A stretch of 60,952 nt of DNA from Pirellulales bacterium (GCA_019636335.1 JAHBXR010000030.1:1-60952); one strand, 5' to 3'. Shown: positions 25,370 to 34,349, numbered from the stretch's first letter. Numbers and translations are program-made. Notes: generated from the letters alone by a model not told the origin.

Positions 25370-26689
25370 ATGAATCTGCACGCTGCTCGTCTCGCTGCGC
25401 TTTGTCTAATGTTTGTGCCCGTGGTTTCTTCGGCCGACGAGTGGCCGCAGTGGCGGGGTCCCCAGCGCGATGGTGTGTGGCGTGAGGATGGCGTTGTCGA
25501 GAAGTTCGACGTCGAGCGGCTGCCCTTGAAGTGGAGCGTGCCGATCTCGAGCGGCTACAGCGGACCCACGGTGGCGGATGGTCGGGTCTATGTCACGGAC
25601 CGCGTCCTTGAGCCGGCACAGATCGAACGCGTGCATTGTTTCGATTGGAAGTCGGGCCAGGAAATCTGGTTGCACTCGTACGACTGCGACTACAGCAATG
25701 TCGGCTATCAGGCTGGCCCACGCGCCTCGGTCATCGTCGACGACGGACGCGCCTACTCGCTGGGTACGATGGGGCACTTGTTCTGTTTCGATGCCGCCAC
25801 GGGGAAGATTCTCTGGCAACATGATTGCCATGCGGAGTATCGCATCGAGATGCCGATCTGGGGCATCTCGGCCTCGCCGATCGTGGTCGACGATCTGGTC
25901 ATCGCGCAGATTGGCGGCGCGGAGGGGGCGTGCATCGTCGCCTGGGACAAGCAGACGGGGGAAGAACGCTGGAAGGCGCTTGAGGATCGAGCCTCGTACT
26001 CGGCGCCAATCTTGATCGAGCAGGCCGGCAAGCAGGTGCTCGTCTGTTGGACGGGAGACCATGTGGCGGGGCTCGATCCGAAAACGGGGAGCGTCTACTG
26101 GCAACATCCCTTTATGCCGACGCGGATGGTCATCGCCATCACGACGCCCGTGGTCGACGGCGACAAGCTCTTTGTGTCGTCGTTCTACGACGGGTCGCTC
26201 ATGCTGCTGCTGCTGCCCGACAAGCCAGCGGTGGAGCAGATCTGGCGGCGGTTGGGGCCCGATGAGAATCACACGGAGAGTTTGCACTCGATCATCAGCA
26301 CGCCCTATCTCAAGGGGGACTACGTCTACGGTGTGGATAGCTATGGCGAGTTGCGTTGTCTCGAGGCGGCGACTGGGGACCGCGTGTGGGAGAATCTCAC
26401 GGCCACGCCGAAGAATCGCTGGAGCACGATCCACATGGTCGAGAACGACGGCCGCATCTGGATGTTCAACGAGCGGGGCGAGTTGATCATCAGCCGTCTC
26501 ACGCCCGAGGGCTTCGACGAGATCAGCCGCACGAAGCTGCTCGATCCGACGACCGATCAGCTTGCCCGGCGCGACGGCGTCTGCTGGGCGCACCCGGCCT
26601 ATGCGTACCGGCATGTCTTTGCCCGCAACGACAAGGAACTGGTCTGCGCGAGTCTGGAGTCGAAGCCAAAATCCGCGGGGGACGAATAG
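25370..26689 (+). CDS. Secreted PQQ-like beta-propeller protein
   Basis: A 439-residue exported protein with a signal peptide (MNLHAARLAALCLMFVPVVS, cut near SSA) directly followed by WPQWRGPQRDGVW, the usual entry of planctomycete PQQ-like/BamB-like propellers. Blade motifs include YCFDWKSGQEIW-like phrases (VHCFDWKSGQEIW, CFDAATGKILWQHD, AWDKQTGEERWKA, LDPKTGSVYWQHP and CLEAATGDRVWENL). No lipobox is present, so it is probably soluble in the periplasm. These propellers bind partners or PQQ-type cofactors; which applies here is unknown. It seems monocistronic. Confidence 0.9.
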   Translation: MNLHAARLAALCLMFVPVVSSADEWPQWRGPQRDGVWREDGVVEKFDVERLPLKWSVPISSGYSGPTVADGRVYVTDRVLEPAQIERVHCFDWKSGQEIWLHSYDCDYSNVGYQAGPRASVIVDDGRAYSLGTMGHLFCFDAATGKILWQHDCHAEYRIEMPIWGISASPIVVDDLVIAQIGGAEGACIVAWDKQTGEERWKALEDRASYSAPILIEQAGKQVLVCWTGDHVAGLDPKTGSVYWQHPFMPTRMVIAITTPVVDGDKLFVSSFYDGSLMLLLLPDKPAVEQIWRRLGPDENHTESLHSIISTPYLKGDYVYGVDSYGELRCLEAATGDRVWENLTATPKNRWSTIHMVENDGRIWMFNERGELIISRLTPEGFDEISRTKLLDPTTDQLARRDGVCWAHPAYAYRHVFARNDKELVCASLESKPKSAGDE

Positions 26690-27183
26690 TTCTCCCGCCA
26701 GCTAAAGCAAACCCTTAGCGAGGGTCGGAATTTGGTTCGGGCGACGCTCAATCCGAAGCCCCGGCCAACGTGCGGACTTGCACTGCACGCTCGTGCAATA
26801 CTTCGCCTGTCTTTACAGCCGATGAAAGAGGTGGGTGCATCGTGGTTGCGCGGTGAGCCACGACGGGGTGAGTTTGGGCAGTACAATGGCCCTGGTCCGG
26901 GTGAGGCGCGTGATTTGTAACATCGCGTAAGAGAAGCGTGAAAACGCGGGGGAGGCGATCAGAGATTGACCACGCGAAATGGGGTGGCTAGAATTCCGGA
27001 CCAGTTTGGCGAACTGCCCGGCATTTCGCCGATCTTTTCAGTAGCGGGCGAGTGTTCTACTCGCCGAACGGTCGGAGAGGTACACGAAAGTACGGAGAAT
27101 CCGACGAACCTTGTAGGCGATCTGCTTTCCGCACGACCAGTCATCTTCCATTCGTTCTTCGAGAGTGGGGAAAGCCGGAACGC
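26690..27183. other. Intergenic region and leader of ispE
   Basis: The first 270 bases show nothing recognisable. The promoter at 26966-26994 and a hairpin (GGCGAGT-GTTCT-ACTCGCC, about 27048-27066) lie in the second half, so ispE may have a leader of roughly 180 bases. Confidence 0.45.
26966..26994 (+). promoter_or_regulatory. Sigma70-type promoter upstream of ispE
   Basis: TTGACC (26966-26971) and TAGAAT (26989-26994) are separated by 17 bases; each differs from consensus at one position. It points towards ispE and spoVG. Confidence 0.6.
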
Positions 27184-28092
27184 ATGTATGTTCGCGAGTG
27201 GTCCGAAGGCGTTGAGGTCTCGGCGCCGGCCAAGTTGAATCTGTTCCTCGAGGTGTTAGGTCGTCGCAGCGACGGATATCACGAGCTGGAAACGCTCCTG
27301 GTGCCGATCGCTTTGTTCGATACGTTGCGTGTGCATGATGACGCGCACGGACAGATTTCGTTGACGTGCGAGTTCGCCGTCGGTTATCGCGCCGAGGCGC
27401 AGCTCGAAACCGAGGATTTTCCGGAGGGAACCGATAACAGCGCAGTGAAAGCGGTGTGGCTGCTCCGCGAGCGGGCCGGCCTGAGGCGAGGGATTCGCAT
27501 TCATCTGGTGAAGCGCATTCCGTCGGCGGCGGGTTTGGCCGGGGGCTCGAGCGATGCAGCGGCTGCCCTGGTGGCCGCCGATCGACTTTGGCGGTTGGGG
27601 TTGCCTCGGACCGAGCTGTTGCAGTTCGCGGCCGAGGTGGGGAGCGACGTGCCGTTTTTTCTGGGGGATGGACCGGCGATGTGCCGTGGCCGGGGGGAGC
27701 GGATTGAACCGCTCGAGCTGGCTGCCAATCTGCACTTCGTCGTCGTGCGCCCCCCGGTGGGACTTTCGACGGCCGACGTGTTTCGTGTTTGTCGGCCGGC
27801 CGAGCAGGCCCGGGATGCTGCGCCGCTGGTCGACGCTCTTCGGCGAGGAAAAGTGGAGTCGGCCGGCCGTCTGTTTCACAACCGGTTGCAACCGGCGGCC
27901 GAATCGTTGTCGCCATGGATCAGGCGGTTGAACGCCGCGTTTGCTGGACTAGATGTGCTAGGGCACCAGATGAGTGGCAGCGGATCGTCCTACTTCGGAC
28001 TCGTCCGTCATGCTCGGCAGGCCCAGCACGTTGCCGCGCGCTTGAGGGCGCGTGGGTTGGGTCAGGTCTACGCCGTTCGCGCTTGCCGCTAG
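27184..28092 (+). CDS. ispE: 4-diphosphocytidyl-2-C-methyl-D-erythritol kinase IspE
   Basis: Cytoplasmic GHMP-family kinase that phosphorylates CDP-methylerythritol in the MEP pathway for isoprenoid precursors. The 302 residues show the substrate motif SAPAKLNLFLEVLGRRSDGYHE near the N-terminus (split here as PAKLNLFLEV and RSDGYHELET), the ATP loop PSAAGLAGGSSDAAAAL and the C-terminal GHQMSGSGSSYFGL. The start at 27184 gives a short lead of about 14 residues before the first motif; the frame from 27052 adds unrelated sequence. The spoVG gene follows 29 bases later; an ispE-spoVG neighbourhood is also known from Bacillus. Confidence 0.94.
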   Translation: MYVREWSEGVEVSAPAKLNLFLEVLGRRSDGYHELETLLVPIALFDTLRVHDDAHGQISLTCEFAVGYRAEAQLETEDFPEGTDNSAVKAVWLLRERAGLRRGIRIHLVKRIPSAAGLAGGSSDAAAALVAADRLWRLGLPRTELLQFAAEVGSDVPFFLGDGPAMCRGRGERIEPLELAANLHFVVVRPPVGLSTADVFRVCRPAEQARDAAPLVDALRRGKVESAGRLFHNRLQPAAESLSPWIRRLNAAFAGLDVLGHQMSGSGSSYFGLVRHARQAQHVAARLRARGLGQVYAVRACR

Positions 28093-28121
28093 ACGCGCCC
28101 CCCCAGTGAAGGAGAACGGCC

Positions 28122-28757
28122 GTGGAAATCACCGAGGTCCGCATCAAGCTCATGGATGAAGCCGGCGACCGGCTGCAGGCCTTCTGCTCGATCACCTTCG
28201 ACGACTGCTTCGTCATTCGCGATCTGAAGATCATCGAAGGGACGAACGGACCCTTCGTGGCGATGCCGAGTCGCAAGTTGACCTCGCGCTGCCCACAATG
28301 CGGCTGCAAGAACCATCTGCGTGCTGCCTTCTGCAATCAGTGCGGTCTGCGGCTCAAAGAAGACCGCGCCCTGCGCGACGACAACGGGCGGGCCAAGCTC
28401 TACGCCGATATCGCCCACCCGATCAATTCCACGTGTCGCGAGTTGATCCAGTCTCGCATCATCGCCGCCTTCCACGATGAGCAAGAGAAGGCCAAGCTGC
28501 CGGGCTACGTCTCGAACTACGACGACTTCGATCACGAAGACTATGTGGCCGAGGCCTTCGATCCCGCCCAGATCCAGCGAGCGGCGGCCAAGACCACCTC
28601 GCAGACGGTGGGCGAGCGCGAGGGACTGAAGGGCCCGCACCACGGACCACATCGCAAGCACAGCAACCAGCCGCAGACGCCGCATCAGAAACAACGCTCG
28701 CAGCAAAGCCAGACGCGGCAGGACCCGCCGCAGTCCTTTGGCGCGGGGCTTTATTAA
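28122..28757 (+). CDS. spoVG: SpoVG-family protein split by a zinc ribbon
   Basis: A 211-residue protein with the SpoVG fold in two pieces: residues 1-52 (EVRIKLM, SITFDDCFVIRDLKIIEG, FVAMPSRKL) and 93-125 (YADIAHPINSTCRELIQSRI). In ordinary SpoVG these join directly as SRK...DIAHPINS. Here about 38 residues intervene, carrying C57PQC60 and C71NQC74, a zinc-ribbon pattern. The C-terminal 60 residues are a basic His/Gln/Pro-rich tail. SpoVG proteins bind nucleic acid and act as regulators; a second nucleic-acid or protein contact through the ribbon is inference. Starts with GTG behind the strong site AAGGAGAA; likely co-transcribed with ispE. Confidence 0.88.
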   Translation: MEITEVRIKLMDEAGDRLQAFCSITFDDCFVIRDLKIIEGTNGPFVAMPSRKLTSRCPQCGCKNHLRAAFCNQCGLRLKEDRALRDDNGRAKLYADIAHPINSTCRELIQSRIIAAFHDEQEKAKLPGYVSNYDDFDHEDYVAEAFDPAQIQRAAAKTTSQTVGEREGLKGPHHGPHRKHSNQPQTPHQKQRSQQSQTRQDPPQSFGAGLY

Positions 28758-28837
28758 CAGGCCAGTCGCTTGCGCGGATGGTTCAAACCGACCGGACAAC
28801 GTCGGTAGTCTCTGGACGGGGGGATTCCCGCCACGCG

Positions 28838-29968
28838 TCAGTCGCTCGTGCGAGCAAGCAGGCGGGCCAGTTTCCGCCCCGTCACGTGCAGGGGATACTC
28901 GCCCAACTGCGAGGGGTAGACCCAGGCGAGCTTGTCGCAGCCTGGGCCTGGTCGTGCGCGGCCGGAGAGGGCCTCGGCCGTGAGGCATTCGAGCGTGATG
29001 CGATACCGCGTCACGCCGTGGCGCAGGGTGGCCAGCGTCGTGCCCAACGCCACCTCGAGCCCCGTCGCACGCCGCAGATAGGCGGTAATCTCGCAGACGC
29101 GATCGGCGGCCGTCTTCTTCTGGAGTGCGACACGCGGAAAATCCCACATGCCGGCCCAGCGGCCCGAGGCGTCGCGACGGCAAAGCAAGACGCGCCCGCC
29201 GCGCCGCACGACGATGGCCGCTTCGGTGACCTCTTCCACTTCGGGGCGCGTCGCCGGTGGTGGAATCTCGGCCACGAGTCCCGCCTGCCGCGCCACGCAC
29301 AACGCGGCCACGGGACAGGCGTCGCATTGCGGGGCGCGAATCTTGCAGACGAGGCTCCCCAACTCCATGAAGGCCTGATTGAAGGCGCCGGTGCGCTGAT
29401 CCGGCAACCAGTCTTCAGCAGCCTGCCACAACACTTTTTGCCCTGCCGTGCCGCGTGGATCGCCGCGGTAGCCCAACAAACGGCTCGCCACGCGCAGCGT
29501 GTTGGCTTCGAGAATCGGCTGGCGCGCGTCGAAGGCGATGGAAAGGATCGCGCCGGCCGTGTAGCGGCCGATGCCGGGTAGGCGGCGGACCACCTCCGCG
29601 TCCTGGGGAAAGCGGCCCCCGTGCTCGGTGAGGACAACCCCCGCCGCGCGGTGCAACTGGCGCGCGCGACGGTAGTAGCCCAGCCCCTCCCACAGTCGCA
29701 AGACCTGCGACTCGGGCGCCGCGGCCAGCGAGGCGATCGTGGGAAAGGCCTCGATGAAGCGAGGAAAGTAGTTCGCCACCGTCGCAACCTGGGTCTGCTG
29801 CAACATGATCTCGCTGACCCAGACGCGATAGGGATCGCGCGTGCGGCGCCAGGGCAAATCGCGGGCGTGCCGCTCGAACCAGGCCAGCAAGCGCCGACGA
29901 AGCTGCCGCTTCCAGGCATGGCTGGCGGGATCGGGAATTGCGGGAGTCGCACGTTTGGCACGGGGCAT
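28838..29968 (-). CDS. mutY: A/G-specific adenine DNA glycosylase MutY
   Basis: Base-excision repair enzyme that removes adenine mispaired with 8-oxoguanine. The 376 residues show catalytic Glu53 (WVSEIMLQQTQV), the helix-hairpin-helix RLPGIGRYTAGAI (129-141), a 4Fe-4S cluster loop with C-x6-C-x2-C-x5-C (CKIRAPQCDACPVAALC) and a C-terminal NUDIX-like domain that reads 8-oxoG (EAAIVVRRGGRVLLCRRDAS). The residue equal to the catalytic Asp of E. coli MutY (ILDGNV) is Glu154 here (ILEANT). The ATG at 29968 was preferred to the track-length frame from 30082. Convergent with spoVG and divergent from the TPR-like gene. Confidence 0.93.
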   Translation of the reverse strand: MPRAKRATPAIPDPASHAWKRQLRRRLLAWFERHARDLPWRRTRDPYRVWVSEIMLQQTQVATVANYFPRFIEAFPTIASLAAAPESQVLRLWEGLGYYRRARQLHRAAGVVLTEHGGRFPQDAEVVRRLPGIGRYTAGAILSIAFDARQPILEANTLRVASRLLGYRGDPRGTAGQKVLWQAAEDWLPDQRTGAFNQAFMELGSLVCKIRAPQCDACPVAALCVARQAGLVAEIPPPATRPEVEEVTEAAIVVRRGGRVLLCRRDASGRWAGMWDFPRVALQKKTAADRVCEITAYLRRATGLEVALGTTLATLRHGVTRYRITLECLTAEALSGRARPGPGCDKLAWVYPSQLGEYPLHVTGRKLARLLARTSD

Positions 29969-30093
29969 GGTCGCGAGATTGTAGCGCGGCGGTTGCCTGC
30001 GCACAAACGGGGGATCGCCGACCGAGCGCTCCGGCGGCCGTGGACGGAACGCCCGGCGTCCATTACCTTCGTACATTCGCACGCCGACCAGCC

Positions 30094-30744
30094 GTGGCTA
30101 CGTCAGAACGAGTACGAGCCTTGCCAGAACCTTCGAAGCGTCGTCCGAAAAAAGGGGGCCCGCCCCGGGGGAAGCGCTCGCGCGGGAAGCCCTCGCAAGG
30201 CCCGAGATCCCCATCCGCGCCGTCACCACCGAAGCGCAGTTCGAGCGACGTGAATTATCGTCGCCTGCAGAACTCGGACCGTTTCGAGTTGGTCCCTCCG
30301 CGTTGTGCCCGGCAGCGTCGGGACGATATCGAAGAAGTCCAGAAGATGCTCGCGGCGGGGGAGTTCGAGATCGCCCAGGACGAGTTGCGGTGGTTGCTGG
30401 ACGGGTGCAGTGAATTCATCGCGGCGCACAAGCTGCTGGGGGAGATCGCACTTTTGGAGGGGGATGTTAAGCTCGCGCGGGGCCATTTCGGCTACGCTTA
30501 CAAGATCGGTCGGAAGGCGTTGCCCCAAGAGGGCCTGCGTGGGACGCTGCCGTACGAATTGGCTGGCAACCGCGACTTTTACGAGGCCAGCAAGGGGCTC
30601 TGCGCCTGCCTGCGAGAGCTGGAACGGTATGAGCTGGCGCTTGAAACGATTGCCGATTTGCTCAAGCTCGACCCCAGCGATCCACTGAACCTGCGGGAGT
30701 TGGAGGGGCAGATTCGTCGACAGTCGCCGGGGTCCTCGTGTTAG
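30094..30744 (+). CDS. Hypothetical protein with TPR-like helices
   Basis: About 216 residues. The first 60 are basic and low-complexity (Lys/Arg/Pro/Ser), the rest are helical with TPR-like pairs (VQKMLAAGEFEIAQDELRWL, AHKLLGEIALLEGDVKLARG, LERYELALETIADLLKLDPS). Candidate starts are GTG 30094, TTG 30121 and GTG 30250; the last gives 164 residues and removes the low-complexity part. TPR repeats usually mediate protein binding. The gene diverges from mutY by 125 bases. Function unknown. Confidence 0.65.
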   Translation: MATSERVRALPEPSKRRPKKGGPPRGKRSRGKPSQGPRSPSAPSPPKRSSSDVNYRRLQNSDRFELVPPRCARQRRDDIEEVQKMLAAGEFEIAQDELRWLLDGCSEFIAAHKLLGEIALLEGDVKLARGHFGYAYKIGRKALPQEGLRGTLPYELAGNRDFYEASKGLCACLRELERYELALETIADLLKLDPSDPLNLRELEGQIRRQSPGSSC

Positions 30745-30851
30745 GCAACGACCGCCGTAGGGCGTTCTGCGGCAATGCAACCGAATTTGGCGTCGGCTAG
30801 ATAGGGGTGGTACGATACTTGAGGAGAGTGTCTACGAACCTGGACCACATC

Positions 30852-31100
30852 ATGAGTGCTACAGTCCATCTCGACCGACTTTTGCAGCCATTCGCCGACT
30901 GCCTTACTCCGGAAGTCGCCACCAAAGTTGTCGCCATGCGCGCCGATGAAGCGATGCAGGCTCGCATCGACTACCTGGCGGACCGGGCCAGTGAAGGCCA
31001 GCTCGACGATCGCGAACGCGAGGAGTATCTCGGCTATTTGAGCGCGATCGATGTCATTGCCATGTTGCAGGCCCATGCGCGTAGTTTGCTGCACAAGTGA
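30852..31100 (+). CDS. Small helical protein, partner of the HNH gene
   Basis: An 82-residue acidic, all-helical protein (LTPEVATKVVAMRADEAMQA, RIDYLADRASEGQLDDRERE). The ATG at 30852 is used rather than 30807. Its stop overlaps the GTG of the HNH nuclease gene by four bases, so the two are surely co-translated. From memory, similar small proteins often precede HNH genes in planctomycetes and cyanobacteria; whether it inhibits, recruits or helps the nuclease is not known. Confidence 0.75.
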   Translation: MSATVHLDRLLQPFADCLTPEVATKVVAMRADEAMQARIDYLADRASEGQLDDREREEYLGYLSAIDVIAMLQAHARSLLHK

Positions 31101-31519
31101 ACAAAATGGACCAGTCACTTCGTGCGATTGTACGTGACCGCGCTCAAGAAACCTGCGAATACTGCTGCCTGCCACAAGCTGCTTCACGTTTTGTCAATTT
31201 CCACATCGAACATGTGATTGCGCGTCAGCACGGTGGTTTGACTCAACTCGAGAATCTGGCACTGGCGTGCAACCACTGCAACTTTCACAAGGGTCCTAAT
31301 ATCGCCAGCGTCGATCCTGAATCGAGTGAGTTAGTGCCCTTATATCATCCTCGTCGCGACCGCTGGGCGGAACATTTTATGTGGCAAGGCGTGACAATCG
31401 TCGGCAAGACGGCGGTTGGCCGAGCAACTGCACGTTTGCTGTCCATGAATAGTTGGCAGCGTCTAGAGTTGCGAGAAAACCTGCGAACGGCAGGCGAATC
31501 CTATTCCGGCTCAGCGTAG
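31097..31519 (+). CDS. HNH endonuclease
   Basis: A 140-residue nuclease of the HNH family. The fold shows a zinc-binding pair C20xxC23 (CEYCCLPQ), the catalytic block HIEHVIARQHGGLTQLENLA and the second pair CNHCNFHKG, as in McrA-like and phage HNH enzymes. The protein begins with GTG inside the stop region of the small upstream gene. There is no recognition domain, methylase or transposase near it, so it is neither a full restriction system nor an intron enzyme as far as can be seen. The pair is lower in GC than its surroundings, which may point to transfer. Confidence 0.9.
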   Translation: MNKMDQSLRAIVRDRAQETCEYCCLPQAASRFVNFHIEHVIARQHGGLTQLENLALACNHCNFHKGPNIASVDPESSELVPLYHPRRDRWAEHFMWQGVTIVGKTAVGRATARLLSMNSWQRLELRENLRTAGESYSGSA

Positions 31520-31597
31520 CCATTCTGGCACGACAGCAAAATCAGCTCAGGGATGAACTCCTGGAGCCCGGCAACACGTTCTCTGCCGCAGCGCATT

Positions 31598-32884
31598 CTA
31601 CGGCAATTCCAGATCCTTTACCTCGTACTCCACCGGCACGCTGAGGATCATGGTCGGTGTCTCGTAGACGTAGGCCTGTCCCGCGAGTCCGTCCGGAGGA
31701 TCGAAGAGGTAGGAGATGCCGAAGGCATTTTCGGTCTGCAGATAGGTCTCCAGCCCGATATTCGGCAGCGATTCGCGTGCGTTATCAACCAACTGCGCGA
31801 CGTTCTGGAACATCCAGTCGCGGTGCGATTGCAGGGCCTCGCCCGGGTCGTCGAAGGTCACGCGGGTGCGGACTTCCCAGACTTCGTTGTTCTTTCGCAC
31901 GCGGTCGAGCTTGACGACGACCCCCGCCTTGCGTTGCTCGGCGCCGTCGGACTTTTCGAGGTTGTCGAAGCGGAACGATTCGCGTTTGCCGGGGAGCATG
32001 ACATTGAGCTTGCCGGCGAGCCGCGCGATCTTTTCGACGCTACGCGGTGGTGGCACCAGGGGAAGCTCCAGGTCGGTCGACGTGCTGTTCCGCGGTACCG
32101 AGGCCTCGAAGTCGTAGGCGGCCGTGGCGTCTCCCTGGTCGATGAGCGAGTTGCCGGCGTCGTCGCGCACGGTCAGATCGGCCATCGAGTTGCCAATGGC
32201 AATCGGTGCGAGTCGCGGTTCCCAGGCAATCTCGAGTTGCAGATGCAGCGAGCGATTCGCACGGTCGCGCAAATCGCGCCGGGCGGAAAGTTCAATCGCC
32301 TCGAGCCGAAAGGCCCCCACATAGTTGGCGCGGCCATGCCGCAACGTCTGCGAGGCGCTGCGATTCACCACCGCGATGGCCGGCTCGTCGTTGTCGCTGT
32401 AGGGGTAGACAGCCAGTCCCGCGTCGTCGAGCACCTGGTCGAACGCCTCCCAGAAGGTGGCATTCTGAAAGGCGACTTTTAGACGGGGATCGTCAGCTTC
32501 CTGGCCGAACTCGGAGCGGTAATCGAGAATCTTGTTCCCGGTCTGCCGGCTGAATTCTTCGAGGATCTCGGAGAGGGGCAACTCGTCGGCTTCGAGCGTG
32601 ACGCGCGACGCCTGAGACGAGGCGATGGCTCGCTCGCGCTCGAGCTTGGCGCGAACGCGATTCAACCGCTGCTTGACCTCGGCCGAGAGGCGACCGCTGG
32701 ACTCCGGCAGATGATCGAGCGCGGCGATTCCCAACTCGACCAGCGCCGCCTCGGCGCGATCGCGTACGTCGAGCTGGGCGGCATCGAGTTCGCGGACGAG
32801 CCGCCGCACCTGGACCGAGATGTCGGGGGCCTCACCGGCAGGCTGAGCCACCACGGCCGCCACCGCGACGAGTAACGCAAGCAT
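31598..32884 (-). CDS. Secreted hypothetical protein with an STN-like domain
   Basis: A 428-residue exported protein with a short signal peptide (LALLVAVAAVVAQPAG). Residues 20-90 are helical (VRRLVRELDAAQLDVRDRAE); residues 93-160 resemble the short N-terminal domain of secretins and TonB receptors (VTLEADELPLSEILEEFSRQ, TGNKILDYR). The rest is beta-rich (about 170-428). No secretin barrel follows. The family is unknown to me; similar proteins occur, I believe, in planctomycetes. It is transcribed away from the DUF1570 gene. Confidence 0.7.
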   Translation of the reverse strand: MLALLVAVAAVVAQPAGEAPDISVQVRRLVRELDAAQLDVRDRAEAALVELGIAALDHLPESSGRLSAEVKQRLNRVRAKLERERAIASSQASRVTLEADELPLSEILEEFSRQTGNKILDYRSEFGQEADDPRLKVAFQNATFWEAFDQVLDDAGLAVYPYSDNDEPAIAVVNRSASQTLRHGRANYVGAFRLEAIELSARRDLRDRANRSLHLQLEIAWEPRLAPIAIGNSMADLTVRDDAGNSLIDQGDATAAYDFEASVPRNSTSTDLELPLVPPPRSVEKIARLAGKLNVMLPGKRESFRFDNLEKSDGAEQRKAGVVVKLDRVRKNNEVWEVRTRVTFDDPGEALQSHRDWMFQNVAQLVDNARESLPNIGLETYLQTENAFGISYLFDPPDGLAGQAYVYETPTMILSVPVEYEVKDLELP

Positions 32885-33082
32885 CTTGTTCTCCGGAGCA
32901 GGGGCGCGTCGCGCGGGTCATACCGATCGTGCGGTGGCCAGGATGATCCAGACACTCTGGATCTCTCTGCCGAACGGTCCACAGCCGGCCTCCCCGGACG
33001 GGATGTCATAGGCTTTCTGTGGCGCCAGGGGCAGATGCTCCGCGCCACGCGGCCACATGATTTTACCGCCGGGAGCAGCGTG

Positions 33083-34180
33083 ATGCGAAGCGCGTCGGCA
33101 CAGCTTGGGCTGGCCTTGATCGTCGGCCTGACGATGGCGGGCAGCGCCGCGGTGGGAGAAGCCGCCAGCCCCTCGCGCCGCACGATCGAGCTCGAATTCG
33201 AGGGGCGCCGTCTGGAAGGGATGCCACTCGCCTGGTCGAAATCGGTCGTTTACCTGCTCGCTCGCGATGGCCGCCTGTGGGAGTTTCCGCCACGCGACGC
33301 CTCCGATTCGCGGCAGGTTTCGAGCGGCTTTCAAAGCTACCCCGCCACGATCATGCGGGCCCAGCTCGAGAAGGAATTCGGTCCCAAGTTCGAGGTTTCC
33401 TCGACCGGGCATTACCTTGTCGTCCATCCCAGCGGCAAGGGTCCGCAATGGAGTCGGCGGTTCGAGGATCTCTATCGCTCGTTCGTGATCTACTTCCAGG
33501 TACGCGACTTTCAACTCAAGGAACCCGAGTTCCCGATGGTCGCGATCGTGTTTCCCAATCAGCGCGAATTCATGCAGTACGCCGCGCGCGACGGCTCGGG
33601 CGTCGGCCGTAACGTGCTGGGGTACTACTCTCCCATGTCGAACCGCGTGGCGCTGTACGACTCGGGGGGAGGCAAGTCTTCCTGGGAACAGGACGCCGAT
33701 ACGATTATCCACGAGGCGACGCACCAATCGGCCTTCAACACGGGGATTCATACGCGTTTTGCGCCGCAGCCGAAGTGGGTGATCGAGGGGCTGGGCACGA
33801 TGTTCGAGGCCTCCGGCGTCTGGGACTCGCGGAATCACACACGGCAGAACGAACGGGTGAACCGGGGCCGGTTTGGCGACTTTCGGGCCATGATCGAGCA
33901 GCAGGCCCGCAAAGAGAACTCGCTCGAGGAATTGATCGCTTCCGACGAGCGTTTCTCGGCCGATCCGGCGGCCGCCTACGCCGAGGCCTGGGCGCTGACC
34001 TATTACCTGGTTGAAACGCAGCCGCGCAAGTATGCGCAATACCTGAAACGCGTGATCGATCGAACGGAATTCCAGCCCTACCCGGCTGCCCAACGGATGG
34101 CCGACTTTACGGCAGTGTTCGGCGACAATTTCCGGCTGATCGACGCCCAGTTCCTGCGGTTCATCAAGTCGCAAAAGTAG
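33083..34180 (+). CDS. Secreted DUF1570-type zinc metallopeptidase-like protein
   Basis: A 365-residue exported protein with a signal peptide (LGLALIVGLTMAGSAAVG, cut near GEAAS). The N-terminal beta-rich part (RTIELEFEGRRLEGMPLAWS) is followed by a gluzincin-like core: HEATHQ (HExxH) about residue 215 and WVIEGLGTMFEA, whose Glu could be the third zinc ligand. This layout is the DUF1570 family, common in planctomycetes. The ATG at 33083 places the signal peptide at the N-terminus; the longer frame from 33035 does not. Activity and substrate are unknown. Confidence 0.85.
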   Translation: MRSASAQLGLALIVGLTMAGSAAVGEAASPSRRTIELEFEGRRLEGMPLAWSKSVVYLLARDGRLWEFPPRDASDSRQVSSGFQSYPATIMRAQLEKEFGPKFEVSSTGHYLVVHPSGKGPQWSRRFEDLYRSFVIYFQVRDFQLKEPEFPMVAIVFPNQREFMQYAARDGSGVGRNVLGYYSPMSNRVALYDSGGGKSSWEQDADTIIHEATHQSAFNTGIHTRFAPQPKWVIEGLGTMFEASGVWDSRNHTRQNERVNRGRFGDFRAMIEQQARKENSLEELIASDERFSADPAAAYAEAWALTYYLVETQPRKYAQYLKRVIDRTEFQPYPAAQRMADFTAVFGDNFRLIDAQFLRFIKSQK

Positions 34181-34349
34181 GCAAATCTGCTAGCACTGCG
34201 GCTGTCAAACTACGTAAAATACAAACAGACAAGGCAAGTTAAGGTGTTTGGAAGTCGCCGGCTTGCCAAAGAGCACCTGATGGCGGCCGGCGAGGGCCGT
34301 CCGATTCGGCCTCCTCAACGCGGCTCCGAGAGGGCAGGGGGGTAGTACG

